Below are positions 35,818-44,532 of a stretch of DNA of 64,000 nucleotides, piece by piece (the stretch's first letter is position 1; every line of letters starts with the position of its first letter). The translations under genes were made by a program, and so were the position numbers. This DNA comes from Vibrio sp. Of7-15 (lineage in GTDB: Bacteria; Pseudomonadota; Gammaproteobacteria; Enterobacterales; Vibrionaceae). Location: the NCBI RefSeq assembly GCF_022347565.1, contig NZ_JAKRGH010000033.1, positions 16,293-80,292 on the forward strand, read 5' to 3'. The notes under the pieces are model-generated. The model saw only the letters and a list, made by a program, of their open reading frames with translations, had not been told where the DNA came from and made no database searches.

Positions 35818-35961
35818 ATGGAACTAAAAGCTGGTTCTGCGATCAGATCTTTCGACCAAGAAGGATTTATCACAAAGGAACCAGCTATGCGTAAGTTAGT
35901 AAATATTGCGTCTGTTGAAAAAGCAGGATTAATGATAATGGCTAAAGCCGATCTAAGGTGA
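35818..35961 (+). CDS. Small ORF, 47 aa, with own terminator
   Basis: A 47-codon frame (ATG 35818 to TGA 35961) that encodes a soluble, amphipathic peptide beginning MELKAGSAIRSFDQEGF. It is directly followed by a terminator hairpin, which supports a real transcript. The message contains a 9-bp inverted repeat (AGCTGGTTC 35829-35837 with GAACCAGCT 35878-35886) that could fold over the early coding region and expose an internal GGAACCAGCTATG start at 35887. I do not recognise the peptide; it could be a small protein, a regulatory leader or chance. Confidence 0.3.
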   Translation: MELKAGSAIRSFDQEGFITKEPAMRKLVNIASVEKAGLMIMAKADLR

Positions 35962-35962
35962 A

Positions 35963-35990
35963 TTAGCCCCGTACTAAAGGGGCTATTATT
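35963..35990. terminator. Terminator between small ORF and PP2C gene
   Basis: TAGCCCC (35964-35970) pairs with GGGGCTA (35979-35985) around GTACTAAA, followed by TTATTCT. It lies between two convergent frames and could serve both. Confidence 0.65.
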
Positions 35991-36599
35991 CTAATTAATA
36001 TCACACACGATTATTGCTACATCATCAGGATAACGCCCAGAGGGAAACTGTACCAAATCTAATAAACGGGGAATGCATTCTTTCGGTGTATAGGTACGCA
36101 CAATGGATGCAATATCCGCCATTTTTGCATACTTAAACAATCCGTCAGAACCAAGGATTAACTTCCCTGTCGTTTTCATTAAACCTAGAGATTTCGGCAC
36201 TGAAGAAGCAGATCCTAAAAGAGGTTTTCGAACCTGCCCCTCTGTCAACTCACATAGATCATTACTTTCTATTACCCAAGCTTCACTATCCCCAACACTG
36301 GCACTAAAAACGGAGTCGCCTTGAACAGCGACTATCACCGCAGTCGTCTCACCCGATTGAGGAGACTTATAAATGTGGTTATCAGCGAACATTAAAAAAT
36401 CACAAAGAAGGTCAGGAGATAATTTTTCAGGTTGATTATTAAAATAGCGTGCAGCAAGAATAAGCAAATCATCAGCAGCCTCTGCACCGCCACCAATTCC
36501 CCCAGCGCCGTCCGCCACCAAGAATAATTGAAAATCACCACAATGGGTAACTAAGGTTCTATCTTCTCGACCTATTTGTATTTCAGCAAAATCTAGCAT
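35991..36599 (-). CDS. PP2C-type serine/threonine protein phosphatase
   Basis: A 202-aa compact PP2C phosphatase. Its metal-binding motifs are present: LVADGAGGIGGG (D-G), SASVGDSEAW (G-D-S), LGSDGLF (S-D-G-L) and YPDDVAIIV (D-D). It is shorter than typical 240-aa bacterial PP2Cs and lacks a membrane segment. PP2C enzymes usually reverse Hanks-type kinases, as in type VI secretion regulation, but no kinase or T6SS gene is in the window. Upstream on the same strand is only a fragment of a gene, so an operon may have been truncated. Confidence 0.85.
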   Translation of the reverse strand: MLDFAEIQIGREDRTLVTHCGDFQLFLVADGAGGIGGGAEAADDLLILAARYFNNQPEKLSPDLLCDFLMFADNHIYKSPQSGETTAVIVAVQGDSVFSASVGDSEAWVIESNDLCELTEGQVRKPLLGSASSVPKSLGLMKTTGKLILGSDGLFKYAKMADIASIVRTYTPKECIPRLLDLVQFPSGRYPDDVAIIVCDIN

Positions 36600-36605
36600 T
36601 AAAAC

Positions 36606-36689
36606 TTACTCCTTCAGTTTCTCTTTTGCAGCAGCTATCCATTCATCGCTTTCGATATCCGATACGGCTTCTACCCAAGGAATTACAAC
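36606..36689 (-). pseudogene. 3' fragment of a lost gene upstream of PP2C
   Basis: Reading on the minus strand, an open stretch ends ...VIPWVEAVSDIESDEWIAAAKEKLKE-stop with protein-like composition, 6 bp before the PP2C start, whose ribosome binding site GGAG overlaps the end of this stretch. Upstream it is closed by an in-frame TGA, with no start codon. It looks like the tail of a deleted gene that was translationally coupled to the phosphatase. Confidence 0.4.
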
Positions 36690-37011
36690 TCATTTAGCTA
36701 CAACACAATCAAATAAACCATTTACGTACCCAGCTCATTAACCAATAAAACCTTTTCTATTTTTATTAAGGCGGGTACTGTCAAATAAAAGATGGAACCA
36801 ATCTCTTATTTACAGAAAAAATGCGACCCAAAACACTAATGTGAAATATGAATATTACTTTATGAAACCCGTAGGCTGAGATATTGAGCTTATAACATAA
36901 GCTTTTTCCATCTTTCTATCAGCAATTTCAAAGTAAATTGACGCGAGAAGTAAACAAAGCCCAACTTATGCTGGGCTTTATTTCTTAACGTGTCAGCTTT
37001 TGATGTTTAGT
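36690..37011. other. Intergenic region, no gene
   Basis: About 320 bp without a supported ORF. It contains the collagenase terminator at its right end. The sequence left of that is AT-rich and featureless. Confidence 0.35.
36956..36979 (-). terminator. Rho-independent terminator of collagenase gene
   Basis: AAAGCCCA pairs with TGGGCTTT around ACTTATGC; on the minus strand it is followed by GTTTACTT. It lies 33 bp after the collagenase stop. Confidence 0.75.
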
Positions 37012-39474
37012 TTATCGGCACCCTGGGGCATCGAAATCCACAACAATTGCGGCATTTTCAAACGTGCCAGACACTTTCACATAGCCCCAATATTGGCTTT
37101 GATAATTCAATGTAATGCATTCGCCATTACCTGTATTGTCGGACCAACCGTGTAAGTTTGAGCCTTCAGCATTTGGCCAACCAAAATTACTGTACTCCAA
37201 TTTCAGATCCCCTGACCCATTGGCTGTCGTAATAGACATAGACTGATGCTCATTAACCGCAGGAATGCTTAACCAAACTTCAGATTGCGTCGCCAAGCAC
37301 TCAGGAACGCCTGCTTCTAATCTGCCACCATCCACTTTATTTCTTACGGCACAATCCGTCGGTAAGCCAGTATTACCACCAGGTTGGCTAATATTAATGG
37401 ATGTAGTGGTACTGCCCGTTGCGCCATCGTTATCTGTCACTGTTAGGCTGATCGTGTAGCTGCCCGCACTGCTGAATTTATGCGTCGGGTTGGCTTGTGT
37501 ACTTGTCGTGCCATCACCGAAATCCCATAAGTAGCTGGTGATTTGTCCGTCTTTGTCTTGGCTTCCTGCACTGCTAAATGAGATGTTTTCATCGACTTTC
37601 CCTTCACTGGCGACACTAATTTTTGCATTTGGGTTTAGGTTTGAACCACCACTCACCAGCTCTTGTTGCCATTGTTCAAATTCACTTTGATATTGAACCG
37701 CCCACTGGGTCACAATTGTTTTATAGTTCGCCCAATTACCACTTCGTGTTTCCACCAGCATCAGGTTCACATCATCTTGATGGCGTTCAAACATGAATCG
37801 GACAGCTAGATACCCCCAGCGATAAATCCGATCGACATCAAAACCATCGTATGTCGTTTCAAAGATTTCGCTCAATGTGTATGTGGAGCCATCAAGTATG
37901 GTATCTAACGCCTTTTGATTGTCGTTTTCATTGGCTATATATTCTGCGACGCCTTCGCTCCACCATACGACTTTTTCGGTGGGGTGATTAAAGTCGCCAT
38001 ACATATCAAATCGACCATCCAGATAATGAACGTATTCGTGTTCTAGGTTCCATACAAAATGATCGGCATTTGCGTAAGAGGCTTCATAAGCGACAAAGTT
38101 AGGAATATTGCCCGGTGTTGAAGGATCCCCTTCTAGATACATCCCGCCATTATTGGTGCTAATATCAAAAATCGGCCCCGCATATTTACCATAATCATCG
38201 CTGGAATTAAAAATATTCACTTGTAATTGAGTGTTATGATCATCGGCTACTGGCTGATTTCCTGTTTCTAGCTCGCCATGAAAATGAATTTCTTCATAGC
38301 CCATTTTGTCACATGCTGCTTGGTGCTGAGCGGCCGTCATGTTCTGAGACAGAATACGAATGGTCGGACTGCAGGTATAGCTTTGCGCTAGCACTAAGGT
38401 TTTAAGTTCAGCCTCGAAATTACAAATGCCGTAATCAGAACATTCACTGTAATAGCCTGTGGTATCGGCTGTGCCAAGCCACACGCTATCGCCAAACCCG
38501 TACATTTCATACTGACTAAAGATTTTTGTGAGATTTTCTTTAACCACTTTCTGGAAAGCGGCGTTTGGGTATTTGGTTAATCGCCCTAACTCACGGCCCG
38601 CATTGGCCGCCATAAATTCATCGTCCGCCCCAATCGCGGTTTGATTCAGTGCAAACTTACCTAACGCCCTAGCAAGCTCAGGGTGGTTAGCAATAGTGGC
38701 CACAAATTCGCTGTTCCACTGGCCACCAAACAGTACCGTAAAGACCCCATTCACAGCCCCACGCATATTCCAGCTCTTGGCATAATCCGCATTCCAACGA
38801 GTGAGCCACTGGGTGATTTCATTAAAGTAAGCATGCTGCAATCCGGCACTGTCCATAGTGATGATCACTTCATTTAATACTGTGCCGTGGCTGTCATTAT
38901 TGTCATAGAAATGGCTATTGTTTACAAACGCATCAACTGCTTCTTTCACCGCAGGCTGTACCCAAGCCGTAAAGTCGATGTTCGAATTATAAAATTCAGC
39001 GTAATAACCAGCACGTAAATACAAAAACAGAGCTTCTAAATCATCATTACCGCCACCCGCATAACTCTTGGCTAATGTGGTTACCCGCTTCGCCACGTTA
39101 AACATGTTCCCAGACTCAAACGCCGCTTCCTGAATTCGACTCTCAGCTGAAAACAGTTCATTAACGCAACTTGCCCCCTGAGTGGTTATTGCTGTGATCA
39201 ACGCATTACTTGAAGAGGTAGCAAATGCCTCTACATCACACACCACAGCCTCTTCCGCCACGGTTGACGATAATGCACGCACAGTAGGCTGAGGTTGTCG
39301 AACGGTTTGTTTGGTTGGTGAGTATTCTGGTGTTTGATGTTCCACACCATGCTCTAGATGATGATCAACATGCAATGAGTGCTCAATAACCTGCGGGGTT
39401 GGTTGACTTGCCGCTTGCACCTGAGCACTGAGTAAAATACTTGCCACTGCAACTGAGATTTTTTTAAATTCCAT
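37012..39474 (-). CDS. Secreted microbial collagenase (peptidase M9)
   Basis: An 820-aa exported metalloprotease. It has a signal peptide (VAVASILLSAQVQA), a long propeptide/activator region, and the zinc motif HEYVH near residue 478, with the third ligand Glu in WWSEGVAEYIA about 30 residues later, as in Vibrio and Clostridium collagenases. A PKD domain (about residues 605-695; SYLWDFGDGTTSTQANPTHKF) and a C-terminal PPC-like beta domain (about 710-820) assist substrate binding or secretion. It degrades native collagen outside the cell, supplying hydroxyproline-rich peptides for the locus at 44.5-60 kb. The promoter region has a TTGTAT...ATACAA repeat. Confidence 0.9.
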   Translation of the reverse strand: MEFKKISVAVASILLSAQVQAASQPTPQVIEHSLHVDHHLEHGVEHQTPEYSPTKQTVRQPQPTVRALSSTVAEEAVVCDVEAFATSSSNALITAITTQGASCVNELFSAESRIQEAAFESGNMFNVAKRVTTLAKSYAGGGNDDLEALFLYLRAGYYAEFYNSNIDFTAWVQPAVKEAVDAFVNNSHFYDNNDSHGTVLNEVIITMDSAGLQHAYFNEITQWLTRWNADYAKSWNMRGAVNGVFTVLFGGQWNSEFVATIANHPELARALGKFALNQTAIGADDEFMAANAGRELGRLTKYPNAAFQKVVKENLTKIFSQYEMYGFGDSVWLGTADTTGYYSECSDYGICNFEAELKTLVLAQSYTCSPTIRILSQNMTAAQHQAACDKMGYEEIHFHGELETGNQPVADDHNTQLQVNIFNSSDDYGKYAGPIFDISTNNGGMYLEGDPSTPGNIPNFVAYEASYANADHFVWNLEHEYVHYLDGRFDMYGDFNHPTEKVVWWSEGVAEYIANENDNQKALDTILDGSTYTLSEIFETTYDGFDVDRIYRWGYLAVRFMFERHQDDVNLMLVETRSGNWANYKTIVTQWAVQYQSEFEQWQQELVSGGSNLNPNAKISVASEGKVDENISFSSAGSQDKDGQITSYLWDFGDGTTSTQANPTHKFSSAGSYTISLTVTDNDGATGSTTTSINISQPGGNTGLPTDCAVRNKVDGGRLEAGVPECLATQSEVWLSIPAVNEHQSMSITTANGSGDLKLEYSNFGWPNAEGSNLHGWSDNTGNGECITLNYQSQYWGYVKVSGTFENAAIVVDFDAPGCR

Positions 39475-40175
39475 CTTAATTCTTCTATGTCAGATTTGTA
39501 TTAGATACCGATACAATGCGTATCACGACTCTGGCATCACCACCGCTCATCACGCTCCGTGATAGCTAAATTCACTCTATGGCGTAAAAACGCAAGATGA
39601 AACAAATTGTTAACATTCTTATCATCAGGTAGCACTATTTAATACCAGCGGTATTAATGCTAATTTCAGCATAAAAGTCATTTGCCAGTCCGGCATACTT
39701 GAACTATAAACCTTTGAATCGAAATACAAAATAACATGCTCTATATTTAGGCGTTAAAGATTATTGATGAAGAAATCGAATATACGAATACAGCATTCAA
39801 GCCATCACCACATTGATCTTATCAACTCTATAAAAACTCCACATAAACTCCATTTGTTCTCCAAGTTGCTGATTTACATTACTTACACCAGATCAGGAAA
39901 ACGAACAATGAAATCAAAACCTACAACAGCATCAAAAAACTTACATGACCAAATACGGCCTATTAGATATAGCCGTAAAAGAATACGTCCGGGTTTACTA
40001 AAGAGGGTGTACTTGTGGGCTCGCGTTAACAAACTATCATGACATCAATCATCGATGCCTTGCATGAATGAAGGCTTAGCCATAGGATTGTCACCTAAAT
40101 TTATAGATTGAGTATGAATCTTAATCCACGTTTGCTTCAAATAATGAATCCTATTTTGCTGTAAGGAAAGAACTG
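39475..40175. other. Upstream region of collagenase, mostly non-coding
   Basis: About 700 bp between divergent genes. The collagenase side contains TTGTAT (39496-39501) and ATACAA (39511-39516) arms 9 bp apart, and GATAC/GTATC arms overlapping them, a candidate regulator site. A possible 44-aa ORF at 39908-40042 is listed separately. Nothing else could be assigned. Confidence 0.4.
39908..40042 (+). CDS. Possible small basic protein, 44 aa
   Basis: ATG 39908 is preceded by AGGAAAACGAACA and opens a 44-codon frame rich in Lys and Arg (IRPIRYSRKRIRPGLLKRVYLWARVNKL). The composition would suit a nucleic-acid- or membrane-binding peptide. The frame extends further upstream to 39764, but that part is low-complexity and unlikely. 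I cannot name it, and chance is possible. Confidence 0.3.
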   Translation: MKSKPTTASKNLHDQIRPIRYSRKRIRPGLLKRVYLWARVNKLS

Positions 40176-40688
40176 ATGAAAAGAACAATTATCCCATTAA
40201 CGCTACTCACTGCATTGGCAGGTTGCACCAGTATGTCGCCAGAAGAGTGCAAAACAGCAAACTGGTATCAAGTCGGGTACCAAGATGGCCTTAATGGGCA
40301 TAATCCAAATATCATCAATAACTACGCTGAAGATTGCGTAGAGGCGGGGATTTCTGCGGATAGAGCAGAGTGGCAACAAGGCTTTGACCATGGAACCATT
40401 ATCTACTGCTCACCAGACAATGGTTACTCAGTCGGTGCCGAAGGAAGAGAGTATTACGGCGTATGCAGCAGTAACTTATTTTTGGAGAACTACCAGCTAG
40501 GACGTCAAGAATATGAAAGAAAACAAAGAATCGAAGAGCTTGATAGGCAAATTGCTGACATCGACTTTCAATTAAATAACAAACCCGATAAAGATACGAA
40601 GAAATATTTAGAAGAGAAAAGAAGAATGCTGGTAAGGGAACGCTCAGATTTATTAACACCAACCTACAACTTTAACCTCAGATTTTAA
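40176..40688 (+). CDS. DUF2799 lipoprotein
   Basis: A 170-aa lipoprotein with lipobox ALAGC (Cys near residue 17) and the DUF2799 pattern: an early C-x-x-x-x-W-Y-Q-V-G-Y-x-D-G-x-x-G, repeated as W-x-x-G-F-x-x-G, and a second G-Y-S-V-G-x-E-G-x-x-Y. A coiled-coil (KQRIEELDRQIADIDFQL) fills the C-terminal part. The family is widespread in Vibrio and unassigned; it is anchored in the outer membrane by inference. TAAGGAAAG precedes ATG 40176. Confidence 0.75.
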   Translation: MKRTIIPLTLLTALAGCTSMSPEECKTANWYQVGYQDGLNGHNPNIINNYAEDCVEAGISADRAEWQQGFDHGTIIYCSPDNGYSVGAEGREYYGVCSSNLFLENYQLGRQEYERKQRIEELDRQIADIDFQLNNKPDKDTKKYLEEKRRMLVRERSDLLTPTYNFNLRF

Positions 40689-41053
40689 GCTTCGCGCCCC
40701 CGAACCATAAATAAGCATCGTAAGTGTCGTCTTCATCGCGGCGCTTACTTTTCATAGATAGCTTGTATTCGGCTGCTCATATTGTATTTCATCTTTTGTT
40801 TGTGTGTCTTTTTCAATAGTGGCTAAGTCATTACCGCTACGCCCTAAAGTCATTCATGGAATCAATATCTCAATAAAAACCAATGCGCTATGACACTTGT
40901 TCAAGATATTTACCCTCGCTAACTGCTACCCAAAAAAAATCACCTAACAGCTGATACACTGCCGCGCTTCTTGCACTGCCACTATAAATCAAAACACATA
41001 TTGGCAGGTCCGGATGGAATTTTCACACTAAAAACAATAATTAAGGAATCAGA
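40689..41053. other. Intergenic region before toxin-like locus
   Basis: About 365 bp, no gene. It presumably holds the promoter of the toxin-like genes; AAGGAATCAG just before 41054 is their ribosome binding site. No operator could be recognised. Confidence 0.35.
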
Positions 41054-41659
41054 ATGAGACTTTCAATTCTCTCTCTGGCGGTAATGACATCGCTGACACA
41101 CGCCGCAGAGCTGTGTCGTATCGATGATGAAATCACACTCTTAAATGAGACAGACTATCGCGCTTTACAACAAGAAAACTACGCGGCATTCAGCCGCGAT
41201 CTGGTGCCAAGCGATGAGATACTGTCTGCATCAGGCACGGAACTTTCCCTCAAAGGTGAGCTCCCAAATGAATTTGAATTATTTACGCAAACGTCCGGTA
41301 AACTTGAAACCGGACCTGCGTCCGCCCTCACTCTAACGGAAGCAGAATCGACGAACATACTGCGCACAATGGGCCGACCTGCTGAAGAGATAGCGGCAGG
41401 TGCACTAGAAGCACTAGGGCCTGTCGGTGATGCATTGGCCGTCGGACTTTGGGCTATGGATGTTGCAAATACCTTTCAGGATGAAAGTCAGACAGCGTAC
41501 GATAGGTTTGCGTCGGTACTCAGCTTAGTCGATGTCTTTGGAATTCTTCGTATCCCACAACGTGCTATTGACCGTCAAATCATCACTCATCGCTGGGACA
41601 AGATCGCAAGTGGCGATCATTACAGTTATACCGTTCACCACGATTTAGTGTCAGAATAG
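41054..41659 (+). CDS. N-terminal portion (201 aa) of split toxin-like protein
   Basis: If translated alone, this segment is an exported 201-aa protein with two early Cys and a hydrophobic Gly/Ala-rich helix pair. The latter contains YDRFASVLSLVDVFGILRIPQRAIDRQI, a pattern I associate with regions next to catalytic domains in ADP-ribosylating enterotoxin-like and Tc toxins. There is no obvious catalytic motif in the first 100 residues (AAELCRIDDEITLL...), so the resemblance is weak. It has its own good ribosome binding site (AAGGAATCAG). Confidence 0.6.
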   Translation: MRLSILSLAVMTSLTHAAELCRIDDEITLLNETDYRALQQENYAAFSRDLVPSDEILSASGTELSLKGELPNEFELFTQTSGKLETGPASALTLTEAESTNILRTMGRPAEEIAAGALEALGPVGDALAVGLWAMDVANTFQDESQTAYDRFASVLSLVDVFGILRIPQRAIDRQIITHRWDKIASGDHYSYTVHHDLVSE

Positions 41660-41674
41660 GATCAGCTCGACAAA

Positions 41675-43663
41675 ATGCGTTGGCGTGATTACGCCGAGGG
41701 TTACCACCGTTTTTTGGAGCGAACCACGTTAGAATACCTGACTGATTTAGGACTGAAATACCAGCTGCATTATCAAGAACTGGTTCACGGACAAACCCAA
41801 TTGGCTCAAGAACTGATCAATGGAATAGTTCAAGCTTTATACGCCTCTCTCATGACCCATCTAGCACCAGAAACGCACCATGGTGGGCGCATGTTACTCA
41901 GTGAAATACAAACACAGTGCCAAACTGAAAACACGGCCTTGTACGCGTTGTTAACACCAGAGGAAACCGCATTAAATTCTAATCGACCATCAAGAGGTTC
42001 GGTCAGCGAGCGCGACATCAACCGGGCCTACGGCCAACTGCAAGACTGCCAAATTGAGCTATTGGGAAATGTCACTAGCCAATTAAAAGCATTCACTCAA
42101 GGCCAGTTAACAGGATTTGATCAGCCTCATATTCGTCAGTTACTCACGCATACCTTAGAAGCAAAGAAAAAGATCGTTACCACCACCCTGATCTCACTGG
42201 ATCAAAACAAAGCCCGACTCATTCATGAGATGCAAGAGCAGGGACATAGCGCCATTAACCATCTGTTTGATTCAAACTCAGTGCCGCAGGTTTATCAATT
42301 TATCAAAAACCAGGCCAGACGCGCTGCAATTGATGAAATCGTACGTAGCACCTTATACCGCCCTGCGACCACGGCGGAGCTGAACTCAGGAACGATAGTC
42401 CTTGAACCTGAATCAGAATCTTGCACCATGACGGCGACAGGTTTCGCTGACACCTGTACCACCACACCCGCTGTGACACGTCAGTTCCATAATGAGCAGG
42501 ATACCGTTGTCAGTGCCATTGCACCGAAAGATAAGTCCCACTACTTGGCGTTGTTTGATGATCACTTAGGTCGTTTAATCAGCACAGGCTGGAACACCGA
42601 CCATTATGAAGACTGGCTAAGCAGAATCGTCTCGGATTACCAACGTGAACGACACGATCTAGTAGAATATCGCACTCTAAAAAATGAAGTTAACCGTTGG
42701 TTATTTGGCGATGTCAGTGGTGATTGTTCTGGTGACTGCGCACGTTGGAACGATGGATATCTTAACAAATTTGGGGTTAACTCGAACGCCTCTTTATATA
42801 CCATTGAACGCTGGTTGGTTGCTGAATATTCTGGGGGATCCAGCCGAACCCGAGTAGGCAAACTGAAACAGCTGGTGCCACGTGCCATTGCCGCTGAATG
42901 GAACGCTAAAAGCTGGCAAACGTACCGATACTTCGCCCACCCTCAGAGTATTGATCTTAAAGCCCAGGCTCCGAAGGTGTATGCCGCACTCGAAAACGAG
43001 ATCCAGCATGGAGCAACCACCAATGCGCGATTAGTGTCCACGATAAAGCGAGCCATGACTGGTGCTTATCAGGCCGCCCACGAGCAAGAGCCTGGCTGGA
43101 TTGCGCAGCAGTTTGGTGATTTTCATCGCTACCTTGCTATCGCACGTCTACAACGTAAAACAACAGGCCATTCGGATCCAGGTTCCACTACACATCTGTT
43201 CAACGAAACCTTACCGTGGCATCTTACACGCTTTGCGTCTGATACGCCGGAGCAACGCCTCACAACAGCGCTGGATAGTTGGTTGCAACCAGCGAATACA
43301 AATAGCTGGGTCGTCGAATATGACTATCATACTACCCCACCGCTCACAATCACTCCTTCAAATCAGAAGATATTGAGTGAAACCTCAATCGCGCAGCAAA
43401 TATCAGCGTTAAATTCTGCAGTACAAACATACCGCAATCACACTTTGCAGCAACGAAGTCAGCCGCTGCGCAATGCACTGGACTACACTCCTTTGCAATC
43501 TTGGGTGGCAAACCTATCTGCCAACCCTTCTATGACGGCGGTCCCTTTCATGAGCCAGTGGTTTGAACAGATAGATACTTATCTTGGTGAAGTGCGTTTT
43601 ACCCAAGCGAAAGCCAAAGCCAAACTTGAAGCCCTGAACGCCCCTATTGTCGGCAACCGCTAA
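41675..43663 (+). CDS. Downstream portion (662 aa) of split toxin-like protein
   Basis: Helical, Gln/Thr/Asn-rich protein without a signal peptide of its own, so it can be exported only as a continuation of the upstream segment. Three Cys pairs are visible (ESCTMTATGFADTC; DCSGDCARW). YRFAHP and multiple Trp-containing segments suggest an extracellular binding protein. No known domain is recognised. ATG 41675 lacks a Shine-Dalgarno at usable distance (AGGA at 41658-41661 is 13 bp away), which also favours readthrough or mutation over independent translation. Confidence 0.6.
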   Translation: MRWRDYAEGYHRFLERTTLEYLTDLGLKYQLHYQELVHGQTQLAQELINGIVQALYASLMTHLAPETHHGGRMLLSEIQTQCQTENTALYALLTPEETALNSNRPSRGSVSERDINRAYGQLQDCQIELLGNVTSQLKAFTQGQLTGFDQPHIRQLLTHTLEAKKKIVTTTLISLDQNKARLIHEMQEQGHSAINHLFDSNSVPQVYQFIKNQARRAAIDEIVRSTLYRPATTAELNSGTIVLEPESESCTMTATGFADTCTTTPAVTRQFHNEQDTVVSAIAPKDKSHYLALFDDHLGRLISTGWNTDHYEDWLSRIVSDYQRERHDLVEYRTLKNEVNRWLFGDVSGDCSGDCARWNDGYLNKFGVNSNASLYTIERWLVAEYSGGSSRTRVGKLKQLVPRAIAAEWNAKSWQTYRYFAHPQSIDLKAQAPKVYAALENEIQHGATTNARLVSTIKRAMTGAYQAAHEQEPGWIAQQFGDFHRYLAIARLQRKTTGHSDPGSTTHLFNETLPWHLTRFASDTPEQRLTTALDSWLQPANTNSWVVEYDYHTTPPLTITPSNQKILSETSIAQQISALNSAVQTYRNHTLQQRSQPLRNALDYTPLQSWVANLSANPSMTAVPFMSQWFEQIDTYLGEVRFTQAKAKAKLEALNAPIVGNR

Positions 43664-43684
43664 CCTCATAAGGAATTTGGAATA

Positions 43685-44365
43685 ATGTTTGTTCGTAAAA
43701 AACACCTACTAGTCGGCATTATGATGGCCTCTTTCTCTCTGACACCCACAACCACCCAAGCAGGGGTATTTGATGGCTGCTTCGGTGGTGGATCACCGGG
43801 TGCGATCAGTGCTGAAAAGTTACAGGCCAGAGCTCTCAAACGCGCCCAAGAAATGGGGATCTGCTATGAAGCCGCTATTTGTCTGGCTCGATCTGAGCGG
43901 ACACTAAATCGACAACAAGCGGCATCATTGCTTGAAACGATTCGTTCTGGCCGTGCTACCGAAGGCACCAACTATACCAGGGCTTACCGACAGGCAATGA
44001 ATCTTGACGACGCGAGTCGAAGTCAAACGGCTCTATCGCTTGACACTATCTCTGAGTCCGGTTTTCTCAACTTTCAAGAAATGAGGGAAACGAATCCATT
44101 TGTTCATACCGCCTATGTACAAGTGGCATCAGATGGGGAAGTCTACCTCTACAACGCCAACAATATGGAAATGGATTTAGCACTGTCCAAAAACACCACA
44201 GGGCTTCCTGAACGCGCAGGTCGTGCCAACCGTTATCGCTTAAACAGCTCCACTGTGGACTCACTGAATACCTGGTTAAGCGATACTGGTACGCAATTCC
44301 ACTACACTCCAGCAAGTGAAGTCCCCGACAATCTCTTGCGCCCATTAGCTGAACCAACGAGGTAA
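43685..44365 (+). CDS. Secreted partner protein, possible papain-like fold
   Basis: A 226-aa exported protein (signal LLVGIMMASFSLTPTTTQA) that starts 21 bp after the split toxin-like gene behind AAGGAATTTGG, so they form an operon. It contains ICYEAAICLARSERTL, later TNPFVHTAYVQVASDGEVYLYNANN. The order Cys...His...Asn with flanking hydrophobics is what a papain-like cysteine protease or deamidase would show (C in GICYEA, H in FVHTAYV, N in YNANN). That is inference, not a family hit. A strong terminator follows at 44467. Confidence 0.55.
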   Translation: MFVRKKHLLVGIMMASFSLTPTTTQAGVFDGCFGGGSPGAISAEKLQARALKRAQEMGICYEAAICLARSERTLNRQQAASLLETIRSGRATEGTNYTRAYRQAMNLDDASRSQTALSLDTISESGFLNFQEMRETNPFVHTAYVQVASDGEVYLYNANNMEMDLALSKNTTGLPERAGRANRYRLNSSTVDSLNTWLSDTGTQFHYTPASEVPDNLLRPLAEPTR

Positions 44366-44466
44366 TCTAAGCATAAAGTTCAAGCAGCCGACTCTGTCTT
44401 GCTTACACTGATCTAACTTAACAGCTCGTGCTTAAGTCATGATGGGTTAGCCGATAACATTAAATA

Positions 44467-44499
44467 AAGGGGGAGTAGCATCACAGCTACTCCCCTTTT
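44467..44499 (+). terminator. Rho-independent terminator of toxin-like operon
   Basis: AGGGGGAGTAGC pairs with GCTACTCCCCTTTT around ATCACA, giving a GC-rich stem and a T-run, about 100 bp after the last gene. It could also slow transcription of the convergent hydroxyproline locus. Confidence 0.85.
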
Positions 44500-44532
44500 C
44501 ATCACTGATACAGGCACTAAATATGGCGAGTA

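Larger units (their letters stand above)
41054..43663 (+). pseudogene. Secreted toxin-like protein split by an in-frame TAG
   Basis: The reading frame from ATG 41054 (signal peptide LSLAVMTSLTHA) runs to TAG 41657-41659 (201 aa). It then continues in the same frame, with no ribosome binding site, as a 662-aa frame annotated from ATG 41675 to 43663. The codons between the TAG and that ATG read DQLDK. So one protein of about 868 residues is split by a single amber codon, either a nonsense mutation or readthrough. Residues about 110-180 (ALEALGPVGDALAVGLW, FASVLSLVDVFGI) resemble the hydrophobic helical region of secreted AB- and Tc-type toxins. The rest is long, helical and without a recognised domain. 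Function is not established. Confidence 0.6.
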
